A DNA stretch of 49,378 nt from contig JALELS010000028.1 in NCBI GenBank assembly GCA_022768065.1, positions 1-49,378 on the forward strand. The letters are read 5' to 3'. Within the stretch, counting starts at the first letter, position 1; each line of letters begins with the position of its first letter. A program made the translations under genes and the position numbers. The notes below the pieces were generated by a model that saw only the letters and a program-made list of their open reading frames with translations, searched no databases and was not told the origin of the DNA. This document shows, in pieces, positions 17,863-26,030 of the stretch. This DNA comes from Ruminococcus sp. (GTDB lineage Bacteria > Bacillota > Clostridia > Oscillospirales > Acutalibacteraceae).

Positions 17863-18807
17863 ATGGCTGATGTTATAAAAACCGCTACAAGAGATGCTTA
17901 CGGTAAGGCTCTTATCGAACTCGGGCATGAAGATAAAAATATTATTGTAATGGATTCCGATCTTGCAGAGGCGACAAGAACAGGTAAATTCAAAAAGGAA
18001 TTCCCGGACAGATTTTTTGACTCAGGCATCGCCGAAGCTGATATGATGTGTATTGCTGCCGGTCTTGCCGCAACTGGTCACACAGTATTTGCAAGTTCGT
18101 TTGCAATGTTTGCTGCCGGCAGGGCTTTTGAGCAAATCAGAAATTCTATCGCGTATCCGAATTTAAATGTTAAGATAGGCGCTACACACGCCGGTATTTC
18201 GGTCGGCGAGGACGGCGCAAGCCACCAGTGCTGCGAAGATATTGCACTTATGCGTTCTATACCCAATATGGTTATTTTAAATCCTGCCGATGACATTGAG
18301 GCTCGTCTTTGCGTGCTGGCAGCGGCAAAGCATGACGGTCCTGTTTATATGAGATTCGGAAGGCTCGCGGTTCCGAGAGTTTTTGATGAAAATTATAATT
18401 TTGAAATAGGCAAAGGCAATGTACTTGTTGACGGAACCGATGTTACCATTATCGCAACAGGCCTTATGGTAAACGAGGCTCTCATTGCCGCCGAGAATTT
18501 AAAGGCTGACGGTATATCCGCAAGAGTTGTAAATATGGCAACCATTAAGCCTATTGACAGCGACATTATAGTTGACAGCGTGAAAAAGACCGGTGCAGTT
18601 GTTACTGCCGAGGAGCATAATATTATCGGCGGCCTCGGCAGTGCCGTAGCCGAAGTTGTATGTGAAAAATGTCCTGCACCCGTTCTTAGAGTGGGCGTTG
18701 AAGATGTTTTCGGCAGATCCGGTCCGGCTGTTGAGCTTTTGCATATTTACGGTTTGGATGCCGCTCATATCGAAGAAAAAGCTAAAGAAGCAATTAAACT
18801 TAAATGA
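17863..18807 (+). CDS. Transketolase, C-terminal subunit
   Basis: A 314-residue protein with the pyrimidine-binding domain (residues 1-185; MDSDLAEATRTGKF, GIAEADMMCIAAGLAATG with the cofactor-activating Glu, GATHAGISVGEDGASHQ) and the C-terminal transketolase domain (VLVDGTDVTIIATGLMV, EEHNIIGGLGSAVAE). It forms the active enzyme with the preceding subunit, 3 bases upstream. GGAGG precedes the ATG. Its stop overlaps the next start (ATGA). A DXS-type enzyme is excluded by the split and by the transketolase-type motifs. Confidence 0.95.
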   Translation: MADVIKTATRDAYGKALIELGHEDKNIIVMDSDLAEATRTGKFKKEFPDRFFDSGIAEADMMCIAAGLAATGHTVFASSFAMFAAGRAFEQIRNSIAYPNLNVKIGATHAGISVGEDGASHQCCEDIALMRSIPNMVILNPADDIEARLCVLAAAKHDGPVYMRFGRLAVPRVFDENYNFEIGKGNVLVDGTDVTIIATGLMVNEALIAAENLKADGISARVVNMATIKPIDSDIIVDSVKKTGAVVTAEEHNIIGGLGSAVAEVVCEKCPAPVLRVGVEDVFGRSGPAVELLHIYGLDAAHIEEKAKEAIKLK

Positions 18808-19166
18808 GCGAAAAATTCGGAAAAGACGATTTATTCCGTTTGGCCGATGAGCGTTACGGTATTGAGCCGGATTATCCGTTTAGCGACGGTGTAAGCGCAG
18901 TGCTGAGGCATCCCGAAAATAAAAAGTGGTTTGCGCTTGTTATGAGGTTGCCTAAGAGTAAATTCGGTATCGAAAGTGACGAACCGGTTGACATATTAAA
19001 CCTTAAAAGTGACCCGATTTTAATCGGTTCATTGAGAAGTAAAGACGGTTTTTTCCCTGCGTACCATATGAATAAGGAAAAATGGATTACCGTTTTTCTG
19101 GATGGTACGGTTCCGAAAAGCGAAATATGTGATTTGCTTGATTTAAGCTATGATTTAACAATTTGA
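18804..19166 (+). CDS. MmcQ/YjbR family protein
   Basis: A 120-residue protein of the MmcQ/YjbR family, a small alpha/beta fold said to resemble the CyaY fold and loosely called DNA-binding; no firm function is known. Features are RYGIEPDYPF, NKKWFALVMRLPKSK, VDILNLKSDP, FPAYHMNKEKWITVFLDG and the final DLLDLSYDLT helix, all typical. It overlaps the transketolase stop by ATGA and ends the + strand run just ahead of a strong terminator. Confidence 0.9.
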   Translation: MSEKFGKDDLFRLADERYGIEPDYPFSDGVSAVLRHPENKKWFALVMRLPKSKFGIESDEPVDILNLKSDPILIGSLRSKDGFFPAYHMNKEKWITVFLDGTVPKSEICDLLDLSYDLTI

Positions 19167-19173
19167 ACAACTA

Positions 19174-19212
19174 AAAAACAGCTCTGTTACCGATTGTAAC
19201 AGAGCTGTTTTT
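19174..19212. terminator. Bidirectional intrinsic terminator
   Basis: A perfect 17-bp stem, 19174-19190 paired with 19196-19212, with a 5-base loop and A/T runs on both sides. It lies between the convergent YjbR-like gene and the hydrolase at 19228 and closes the long + strand run. Confidence 0.95.
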
Positions 19213-19227
19213 GCCAAAATATTAAAA

Positions 19228-20205
19228 TCAAATGTACTTGTTGATAAAGTCGGTTACGGCTTTCCAGTATATGTCGGGGTGGGCGCAAACGCTTCTTGCG
19301 TGCGGCGCGTCGGGAACCGACAGCATTTCTTTTTCGCAAGCGGCAGCCGAATAAACCTTGTCGAGCATTTCATACGGAACAAAGGTATCGGCTTCACCGT
19401 GAATGAATAGGGTAGGCGTAACGCTTTTTTTAACTTGTTTTACAGACGAAGCGTTTCTTAAATTGAAGTTTTCTCTGAGCAGATTTACGATGTTTGCACT
19501 ATACAAAAACGGGAATCTCGGCAGTTTTATGCTCTTTGTGAGTCGTAAGCCCAATATATCCCAGGCGGAGGTGTAACCGCAATCTTCAATTGCAACTTTT
19601 ACATTTTCGGGAAGTTTTTCTCCGGTTGCCATCATAGTAGTTGCGGCACCCATTGAAACTCCGTGAAGTATTATTTTGGATTCGGGATGACGCTCGGCAA
19701 TATAGTTTATCCATTCAATTACATCAAGGCGGTCATTCCATCCCATTGTTATGAAATCCTGTTCCGAATCTCCGTGTCCGCGAAGGCTCGGCAGTAAGAC
19801 GTTGTATCCCAATTCATGATATTTTTTTGCATAAATGCCCATATTGGCTGGCGAAGATGTATAGCCATGAATACATATAACGTATATGTCGCTGGGCTTT
19901 TCAGGGCGAATAAGATCGGCATAAAGTGATTGGCGATGCTTTTTTTCGATAATAACCTTTTCCGCATCTTGATGCATAAACCAGTCTGCACCGTCATCAA
20001 TCATACGGTCAAGCCTTTCTTTGTATTCGTCCTTAGGCTTTTTTGCGGCGCTTTTAGCTACCATATCGGTAATAAGTTTGCTGTTAAGGCCTCCTCGTGA
20101 AAGCGAAAGTTTGTAAGAAATTTCTCCTATAGCGAGGTAGATAAGAGATGCACATCCGCCTATTATCGCAGCATCCTTAATTTTTTTGCCTGTTGTATTT
20201 GCCAT
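19228..20205 (-). CDS. Membrane-anchored alpha/beta hydrolase
   Basis: A 325-residue serine hydrolase of the BAAT/DLH-like group. An N-terminal hydrophobic segment (about residues 12-28) probably anchors it in the membrane. HGYTSSPANMGIYAKKY and LRGHGDSEQ are the oxyanion and cap regions, HGVSMGAATTM holds the nucleophile Ser, IHGEADTFVP the Asp and PDAPHARS the His. The substrate is unknown. GAGGTGA precedes the ATG. It is transcribed alone and ends at the terminator shared with the YjbR-like gene. Confidence 0.88.
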   Translation of the reverse strand: MANTTGKKIKDAAIIGGCASLIYLAIGEISYKLSLSRGGLNSKLITDMVAKSAAKKPKDEYKERLDRMIDDGADWFMHQDAEKVIIEKKHRQSLYADLIRPEKPSDIYVICIHGYTSSPANMGIYAKKYHELGYNVLLPSLRGHGDSEQDFITMGWNDRLDVIEWINYIAERHPESKIILHGVSMGAATTMMATGEKLPENVKVAIEDCGYTSAWDILGLRLTKSIKLPRFPFLYSANIVNLLRENFNLRNASSVKQVKKSVTPTLFIHGEADTFVPYEMLDKVYSAAACEKEMLSVPDAPHARSVCAHPDIYWKAVTDFINKYI

Positions 20206-20236
20206 AGTCTCACCTCAAAATCATTAACTGCTTTTA

Positions 20237-20265
20237 ATTATACAACAAAAGTCTATTAAAATCAA
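20237..20265 (-). promoter_or_regulatory. Promoter of the anchored hydrolase gene
   Basis: On the - strand TTGATT (20260-20265) is 17 bases from TATAAT (20237-20242), about 32 bases upstream of the start codon. Confidence 0.65.
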
Positions 20266-20286
20266 ACGTTGAAATTAAAATATGTG

Positions 20287-20315
20287 TTGTTTTTGATATA
20301 GAAATCTGCTAAAAT
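20287..20315 (+). promoter_or_regulatory. Promoter of the DivIVA-like/fumarase beta/pcrA unit
   Basis: TTGTTT (20287-20292) and TAAAAT (20310-20315) are 17 bases apart, 33 bases upstream of the DivIVA-like start. Confidence 0.55.
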
Positions 20316-20347
20316 ATTTTGTGTAATTTTAGATGGGGGGAATCCTG

Positions 20348-21118
20348 ATGGAATCCGAAAAAATATTCCGTTCTGCCATATTCGGCGGATTTAACCGTTC
20401 GGATGTTATTTCGTACATAGAAGAGCTGAAAAACGAAATAAGCGATCTTCAAAAGAAATATACCGACAGAGAAATCAAAATTACCGAGCTCGGTAATAAG
20501 ATAAGCGAATTATCCGACGAATATTCTTCTTTAAAAGAACTTAAGGAGAAATATAACGTTCAATGTGATACTGTCGAGGCATTGAAGCACGAGAATCTTG
20601 AGTTAAATACAAGGGTTTCCGAATTACAGAAAATTTCGGATAAATACGATGCCTCTGTCGGCGAATTTGAACTGAAGGAGCAAAAGATCAAAACCGCAGA
20701 AGCTCAGCTCGGGGCTGCATTTTTGGATGCACGCAAGTATTCCGACGAAATTGTTTCGGCGGCGAATGTTAAGGCCTCCGATATTTCGGCAAAAACTTCG
20801 GCTGAGATCTCGGAGCAGGCTGTTGAAATCAGCAAACTTACGGCTGAAGTCAATGCAATATCCGAGAAATTTAATCGCTCAATTGATGAGCTTCATTCAA
20901 GCATTACTGCGCTTGCTAACAAAATGTCCGTTTCTGCAAATGAGCTTGCTAAAAGGAAAAATGCACCGGCTTTTGTACCTGATGTATCAATTAAAATTGA
21001 TGACGAAAATAATAAATCGTTACAGAATACGGCTGAAAACGACTCTAAGAGGATTGAGGACGGGTTCAATCTTGATTCCTCAACGGTTTTTAATTTTAAT
21101 CAACATAAAGAGGGATAA
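20348..21118 (+). CDS. DivIVA-domain coiled-coil protein
   Basis: A 256-residue protein. The first 35 residues (FRSAIFGGFNRSDVISYIEEL) match the membrane-binding DivIVA/GpsB N-terminal domain with its Gly-Phe-Asn turn, and the rest is mainly coiled coil (residues ~30-195) with a short polar tail. It probably localises to septa, poles or another curved membrane and scaffolds partners; it is a second DivIVA-type protein besides the one at 13.8 kb. The ATG at 20348 is preferred over 20333, since the G run (20335-20340) can then act as ribosome site. Confidence 0.75.
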   Translation: MESEKIFRSAIFGGFNRSDVISYIEELKNEISDLQKKYTDREIKITELGNKISELSDEYSSLKELKEKYNVQCDTVEALKHENLELNTRVSELQKISDKYDASVGEFELKEQKIKTAEAQLGAAFLDARKYSDEIVSAANVKASDISAKTSAEISEQAVEISKLTAEVNAISEKFNRSIDELHSSITALANKMSVSANELAKRKNAPAFVPDVSIKIDDENNKSLQNTAENDSKRIEDGFNLDSSTVFNFNQHKEG

Positions 21119-21120
21119 GG

Positions 21121-21651
21121 TTGGCTCTTTACCATATTAACACAAAGGATATAAAGACGGCTGCACCGACGCTTAAAGCCGGCGACACCGTATATTTGAG
21201 CGGAACCGTGTATACGTCGCGTGACGCTGCTCATAAAAAAATATTTGAGCTTATAGATAAGGGCGAGCCTCTTCCGTATGGCATTAAAGGGGCAGTTCAG
21301 TATTTTGCGGGACCTACCCCGACTCCGGCGGGACTTGCCATCGGCAGCTGCGGACCGACGACTTCGAGCAGAATGGATGTCTTTTCTCCGCGGCTTTTAG
21401 ATATGGGCCTTGGAGCGATGATAGGCAAAGGACCGCGTTCCGACGAAGTCTGCAAAGCCATCGTACGTAACGGATCTGTATACTTTTGTGCCGTAGGCGG
21501 TGCCGGGGCACTTGCTTCAAAATGCATAAAGAGTTGTGAAGTGATTGCATTTCCGGAGCTTGGCTGCGAATCCGTAAAAAAGCTTGAGTTTTGTGAGTTC
21601 CCACTTACGGTTGCAATAGACTGTCACGGCGGAAACCTTTTTAATCAATAA
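21121..21651 (+). CDS. Fe-S fumarate hydratase/tartrate dehydratase, beta subunit
   Basis: A 176-residue protein matching the C-terminal (beta) half of class I Fe-S hydro-lyases that interconvert fumarate and malate or act on tartrate. LKAGDTVYLSGTVYTSRDAAHK, GPTPTPAG, GSCGPTTSSRMD and the KGPRSDEVCKA region are characteristic of the substrate-binding swivel domain. The [4Fe-4S] cluster sits in the alpha subunit, which is not encoded here. The start is TTG after AAAGAGG (21107-21113). It lies between a coiled-coil protein and pcrA. Confidence 0.88.
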   Translation: MALYHINTKDIKTAAPTLKAGDTVYLSGTVYTSRDAAHKKIFELIDKGEPLPYGIKGAVQYFAGPTPTPAGLAIGSCGPTTSSRMDVFSPRLLDMGLGAMIGKGPRSDEVCKAIVRNGSVYFCAVGGAGALASKCIKSCEVIAFPELGCESVKKLEFCEFPLTVAIDCHGGNLFNQ

Positions 21652-21670
21652 TATCGGAGACATACAACAG

Positions 21671-24061
21671 ATGGATTACAATAAATTTCTGGCAATAAGA
21701 AAAAACATAATTGAAAAAGATTTTTCTCGAATGAACGATATGCAAAAAAAAGCGGTCTTTAAAGTAAAAGGGCCGCTTTTAATTCTCGCAGGCGCCGGTT
21801 CGGGTAAAACAACTGTACTTGTTAACCGTATTTCCAATCTGATAAAATACGGCGATGCTTATAATTCCGAAAACGCCTCAAGAACTCCCGATGATTACGA
21901 TGTTGACCTTATGCAGCGTTATCTTGACGGTGACGGTTCGGTATATCAGGAAATGCGTGATGTGTTGTCTTATGACGCACCGAAACCATGGCAAATTCTT
22001 GCGATATCATTTACAAATAAAGCCGCAAATGAGCTTAAAGAACGTCTCGGCAAAATGCTTGGGGACGATGCTGCGGATATTTGGGCAAGTACATTTCACT
22101 CTGCATGTGTGCGCATACTCAGAAGAAACGGAGACAGACTCGGATTTTCATCTCATTTTACAATTTATGACACCGACGACAGTAAGCGCGTAATGAAAGA
22201 ATGCCAGAGATTGCTCGGTGTTGACGATAAATTTCTGTCGCATAAAACTATACTGAACGAAATCAGCAAGGCCAAGGATTCGTTGATTTCTCCGGACGAT
22301 TATTTAAAAGCGGCAGGCAATGATGTCAGACTTCGCAAAATGGGCGAGTGCTATAAAAAATATCAGCAACTTTTAAAAAATGCCGATGCTATGGATTTTG
22401 ATGATATTATAACCAATACGGTTGCTCTTTTGCAAAATGAACCCGATGTTCTTGACCATTACCAAAACAGATTTAAATACATAATGGTGGACGAGTATCA
22501 GGATACGAACCATGCTCAATATGTGCTTACATCTCTGCTTGCAGACAAATATAAAAATATCTGTGTTGTCGGCGATGACGATCAGAGCATCTATCGTTTC
22601 AGAGGTGCTACCATTGAAAACATTTTAAGCTTTGAAAAACGATATAAAGATGCGGTTGTAATACGACTTGAGCAGAACTACAGATCCACTCAGAATATTC
22701 TTGACGCCGCCAATGCGGTTATATCCAACAATACCGAACGTAAGGGCAAAAATTTATGGACGGCAAACGGCTGCGGAGAAAAAATCGAACTGAGCACCGC
22801 TGCGGATGAGACAGATGAGGCGCGTTATATTGCCGAGCAGATTTTAAATTCTGTGGCAAAGGGCAGAAAGTGGAGCGATCATGCAGTCCTTTACAGGATG
22901 AACGCAATGTCAAACTCAATTGAGCGCGCACTTGTAAAAAATGCCATTCCGTACAGGATTATAGGCGGTCATAAGTTCTATGACAGAGCCGAAATCAAAG
23001 ACATACATGCCTATCTTAACGTTATAAACAATCCGTCCGATTCCGTAAGATTGAGACGAATCATAAATGTGCCGAAACGCGGCATAGGAGACTCTACGGT
23101 TGCCAAAGCCGGCGAGATTGCAGAGACTCTCGGTATTACACTCTATGATGTATTGAAAACGGCTGATCAATATGAGGTGTTAAAGCGCGCCGCCGGTAAA
23201 CTGAGTCAGTTTACCGCAATGATGGATAGGCTTATGTCTCTCTCCGAAACAGTAGGCTTGCCGGAACTTTATGACAGTGTTATAGAAGAAACGGGTTATG
23301 TAAATTATCTTCGGACCGATCCCGAAAAGTTCGACGACCGTATGCAAAATATAAACGAACTTAAATCGAACCTTGTCAGATACGAAGAAGATAATGAAGA
23401 TGCAACCCTCAACGATTATCTCGAAGAAATAGCTTTACTTACCGATATTGACAATTATAACGCGGGTGAGGATGCCGTCGTTCTTATGACGCTTCATTCG
23501 GCAAAAGGTCTTGAGTTCCCGGTGGTGTTTATGCCCGGACTCGAAGAGGGGATATTCCCCGGTATGCAAAGTATGTACAATGAAACCGAAGTCGAAGAGG
23601 AACGCAGACTCGCTTATGTCGGTATAACAAGGGCAAAAGAAAAATTATATATCACAAAGGCCAAAAGCAGAATGTTATACGGTTCCACAAATTATTTCCG
23701 TCAATCCAGATTTGTTTCCGAAATTCCCGAAAATCTGCTGAATATCAGGCAGGAGACAGGATTCAGAGCTATGGCGGGTCTCGATAAGACCGCAAAACAC
23801 TCGTCGTATGTCGCTTCTTCCGCTTCTGCGAAAGAACGTCATATCGATCGCGGCTTCAGCGGCTCGGGCAAGGTGTCACAGAAAACCACAACTGGCAGTA
23901 TTGATTATAAAGTCGGAGACACGGTTATTCACAAGGTGTTCGGGGAAGGTATTATTACAAAAACAACGCCTATGGGAAACGATTTACTGCTCGAAATTGC
24001 TTTCACTAAAGCCGGCACAAAGAAAATTATGGCACGCCTTGCGAAGCTTCAAAAGGTGTAA
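21671..24061 (+). CDS. pcrA: ATP-dependent DNA helicase PcrA/UvrD
   Basis: A 796-residue superfamily 1A helicase used in repair and in clearing replication conflicts. Walker A is GAGSGKTT (residues 41-48), motif II DEYQDTN, motif III VGDDDQSIYRFRGA, motif IV EQNYRST, motif V TLHSAKGLEFPVV and motif VI YVGITRAKEKL. The C-terminal ~60 residues (YKVGDTVIHKVFGEG) form the Tudor-like domain that binds RNA polymerase in PcrA. Between Walker A and motif Ia there is an acidic insertion of roughly 35-45 residues (about 62-104) not present in Bacillus-type PcrA. The ATG follows a GGAGA site. Confidence 0.96.
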   Translation: MDYNKFLAIRKNIIEKDFSRMNDMQKKAVFKVKGPLLILAGAGSGKTTVLVNRISNLIKYGDAYNSENASRTPDDYDVDLMQRYLDGDGSVYQEMRDVLSYDAPKPWQILAISFTNKAANELKERLGKMLGDDAADIWASTFHSACVRILRRNGDRLGFSSHFTIYDTDDSKRVMKECQRLLGVDDKFLSHKTILNEISKAKDSLISPDDYLKAAGNDVRLRKMGECYKKYQQLLKNADAMDFDDIITNTVALLQNEPDVLDHYQNRFKYIMVDEYQDTNHAQYVLTSLLADKYKNICVVGDDDQSIYRFRGATIENILSFEKRYKDAVVIRLEQNYRSTQNILDAANAVISNNTERKGKNLWTANGCGEKIELSTAADETDEARYIAEQILNSVAKGRKWSDHAVLYRMNAMSNSIERALVKNAIPYRIIGGHKFYDRAEIKDIHAYLNVINNPSDSVRLRRIINVPKRGIGDSTVAKAGEIAETLGITLYDVLKTADQYEVLKRAAGKLSQFTAMMDRLMSLSETVGLPELYDSVIEETGYVNYLRTDPEKFDDRMQNINELKSNLVRYEEDNEDATLNDYLEEIALLTDIDNYNAGEDAVVLMTLHSAKGLEFPVVFMPGLEEGIFPGMQSMYNETEVEEERRLAYVGITRAKEKLYITKAKSRMLYGSTNYFRQSRFVSEIPENLLNIRQETGFRAMAGLDKTAKHSSYVASSASAKERHIDRGFSGSGKVSQKTTTGSIDYKVGDTVIHKVFGEGIITKTTPMGNDLLLEIAFTKAGTKKIMARLAKLQKV

Positions 24062-24104
24062 AAATATTTTAGTTGCGAAAAAAAGATTTTTTTGTCGAAA
24101 AATA

Positions 24105-24133
24105 TTGACCTTTTCATTTTAATGGCTTATAAT
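24105..24133 (+). promoter_or_regulatory. Near-consensus promoter of the candidate small RNA
   Basis: TTGACC (24105-24110), a 17-base spacer and a perfect TATAAT (24128-24133). No ORF with a ribosome site follows, only a structured stretch and a terminator. Confidence 0.75.
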
Positions 24134-24139
24134 AAGCTT

Positions 24140-24270
24140 GCTACCTGAAAAACGGTAGTCCGCATTTTGCGCAAAAGACAGCATTTAGTTTTTGAGGGGC
24201 TGGACTGGTTGTTTTTTGCGCTCACTCAAAAGAGCACGGACAAAACATGAGTTTGTCCGTGCTCTTTTGC
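24140..24270 (+). ncRNA. Candidate small structured RNA
   Basis: A promoter-to-terminator unit of about 130 bases between pcrA and the convergent rodA-like gene. The predicted transcript begins with a hairpin CTACC/GGTAG (8-base loop). GCGCAAAA (24170-24177) can then pair with TTTTGCGC (24213-24220), and AGTCC and GGACT could pair across the middle. The unit ends in a 17-bp terminator stem. I looked for 6S, SRP and tmRNA hallmarks and did not recognise them. It could also be an extended 3' region serving only termination, but the near-consensus promoter argues for a separate RNA. Confidence 0.5.
24228..24268. terminator. Bidirectional intrinsic terminator
   Basis: A perfect 17-bp stem, 24228-24244 with 24252-24268, loop of 7, flanked by AAAA and TTTT. 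It serves the candidate small RNA and pcrA on the + strand and the rodA-like gene on the - strand. Confidence 0.9.
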
Positions 24271-24309
24271 TGTATTTGCTTTTATTTGTGTTATATCGAG
24301 TAGCACAAT

Positions 24310-25476
24310 TTAATTTTTTAACGAATCATATACTCTTATATTCACGGCGCCCGTATCACAGTTGTGCCTGTAAATACTCATAACTATGCCTATTCCTAAG
24401 TAGATGCAAAGGTTGGAAGAACCGCCGGCGCTGAAAAACGGAAGCGTTATACCTATAACGGGCAGTAACATTAAGCACATACCGACGTTTATTATCATCT
24501 GACCGATTATCATTGCAGCCATTCCCGTGCATATCAGGTTGGTTGACTGTTCGCTTGATTTTTTACCGACATAAATAATTCTTACAGTTATCAAAACGAT
24601 AAGCAGCAGTGCAGCTATGCAGCCGATAAATCCCAATTCTTCACCGACAACGGAAAAAATCATATCATTCTGGCTCTCCGGGACAGCTCCTGCCTGTGTG
24701 TAAGCGCCATTAAACAATCCCTGCCCGGTAATGCCGCCGGCGCCGATGGCGTTAAGACCTCGTTGCTGCTGATATATAATATCAGGATATAAATCGGGAT
24801 AAATAAGCGCTAAAAATCTGTCTTTTTGGAGCTGTTTTAAAACATATGTCCAAATAAGGGGAGTTGCCGCTCCGACCAAAGCTATACCGCCGAGAAAATA
24901 TCCCCAATGAACACCTGCGACAAACATCATAACAACAGCAATAACCATAAATACAAGTGCCGAACCCATATCGCCGGTTGCCGCTACAAGAACTATCGGA
25001 ACAGCCGCGTGCGCGCCGAGCTGAAGGATACTGAAAATGTTGTTGATTTTTTCTTTCAATTTATCCAGGTGCACACCGAATGTTATAATAAATCCGATTT
25101 TTACAAGTTCAGACGGTTGAAAATTTATAGGTCCTATTGAAAGCCATGTTCTGGCGTCGGGTCTCGAAGACGGTCCTGTGCCCCATTTAAAGAGAGCGAG
25201 CATTATCAGGACGCAGAAAACAGCTATAACCGGCCAAAATTTGGTGTAAACTTGATAATCAAAGTATGATAAGAACAAAGCGGCAATAATTCCGAGAAAA
25301 ACGGCAAGCAACATTATTATAAATTCTCTCGAAAAATGGGCGCCGTCTTTAAGTGTATAGCGTGTGGCGCTGTAAACCATCAATAAACCGAATGTGGAGG
25401 TTATAATGCAAAGAGAAAACAATAAAATATCGGTTTCTTTTAAAAAGCTCTTTACGGTCAAAAAAAACTTCTTCAT
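24310..25476 (-). CDS. rodA: SEDS-family peptidoglycan glycosyltransferase (RodA/FtsW)
   Basis: A 388-residue protein with about ten membrane segments from the SEDS family, which polymerises lipid II into glycan strands with a partner transpeptidase. Conserved parts are MVYSAT, the acidic loop with QPSELVKIGFI, GAGGITGQGLFNG, PESQNDMIFSVVGEELGF (catalytic-loop region) and the C-terminal LPFFSAGGSS. GTGPSSRPDARTWL and the overall motif set fit RodA better than FtsW. CGGAGG precedes the ATG. It is divergent from tsaE and ends at the shared terminator. Confidence 0.9.
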   Translation of the reverse strand: MKKFFLTVKSFLKETDILLFSLCIITSTFGLLMVYSATRYTLKDGAHFSREFIIMLLAVFLGIIAALFLSYFDYQVYTKFWPVIAVFCVLIMLALFKWGTGPSSRPDARTWLSIGPINFQPSELVKIGFIITFGVHLDKLKEKINNIFSILQLGAHAAVPIVLVAATGDMGSALVFMVIAVVMMFVAGVHWGYFLGGIALVGAATPLIWTYVLKQLQKDRFLALIYPDLYPDIIYQQQRGLNAIGAGGITGQGLFNGAYTQAGAVPESQNDMIFSVVGEELGFIGCIAALLLIVLITVRIIYVGKKSSEQSTNLICTGMAAMIIGQMIINVGMCLMLLPVIGITLPFFSAGGSSNLCIYLGIGIVMSIYRHNCDTGAVNIRVYDSLKN

Positions 25477-25505
25477 ATTTTCACCTCCGAATTTATTATC
25501 AATTT

Positions 25506-25534
25506 ATTATATTATGGTAAGCGGATATTTTCAA
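25506..25534 (-). promoter_or_regulatory. Promoter of the rodA-like gene
   Basis: On the - strand TTGAAA (25529-25534) is 17 bases from TATAAT (25506-25511), 30 bases upstream of the start codon. Confidence 0.7.
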
Positions 25535-25545
25535 GCAAAAAAGTA

Positions 25546-25574
25546 TTTACTGATAATAAATTTAATGCTAAAAT
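25546..25574 (+). promoter_or_regulatory. Promoter of tsaE-tsaB-rpiB
   Basis: TTTACT (25546-25551) and TAAAAT (25569-25574) with a 17-base spacer, directly ahead of AAAGGTGA and the tsaE ATG. Confidence 0.55.
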
Positions 25575-25589
25575 AACAAAGGTGATTAA

Positions 25590-26030
25590 ATGGTAGAGTT
25601 TTTAAGTAAATCCGCAAAAGAAACGATCGTGTTGGGTGAAAAATTGGCAAAGAAGCTCAGCGGCGGAACGGTTGTGGCTTTTTACGGCGGTCTCGGAATG
25701 GGTAAGACAACTCTTATCAGCGGTATTGCTAAGGGTATGGGGCTTACGTGTAATGTTTCGAGCCCTACATTTGCAATTGTAAATGTTTATGGTGAGCATA
25801 ATGAACTTTGTCATTTTGATATGTACCGTGTTGAGAGTTGGGACGATCTTTATTCTACCGGCTTTTTTGACTATATAGATATGGGTGCGGTTTTATGTGT
25901 TGAATGGAGCGAAAATGTTGAAAACGCATTGCCTGAGAATACTGTGAGGATATATATGGAAAAAGGCGATTCCGATAATGATCGTATTATTAAAATAGAT
26001 GGTGTTAAAGATGAAAATTCTTTCTGTTGA
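25590..26030 (+). CDS. tsaE: tRNA threonylcarbamoyladenosine biosynthesis ATPase TsaE
   Basis: A 146-residue P-loop ATPase needed for the t6A37 modification of ANN-decoding tRNAs. Walker A GGLGMGKTT lies at residues 34-42; SSPTFAIVNVY and CHFDMYRVES are TsaE signatures, and the EWSEN near residue 110 is typical. It works with TsaB and TsaD; tsaB follows with a 20-base overlap, but tsaD is not in the window. The ATG follows AAAGGTGA. Confidence 0.96.
   Translation: MVEFLSKSAKETIVLGEKLAKKLSGGTVVAFYGGLGMGKTTLISGIAKGMGLTCNVSSPTFAIVNVYGEHNELCHFDMYRVESWDDLYSTGFFDYIDMGAVLCVEWSENVENALPENTVRIYMEKGDSDNDRIIKIDGVKDENSFC

Noticed and set aside
17017-18807. Transketolase broken by a frameshift
   Set aside because: Both halves have their own ribosome sites and complete domains; split transketolase is normal in Clostridia.
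24192-24383. 63-residue ORF in the candidate small RNA region
   Set aside because: It runs across the terminator into the opposite gene, has no convincing ribosome site and a composition typical of random reading.
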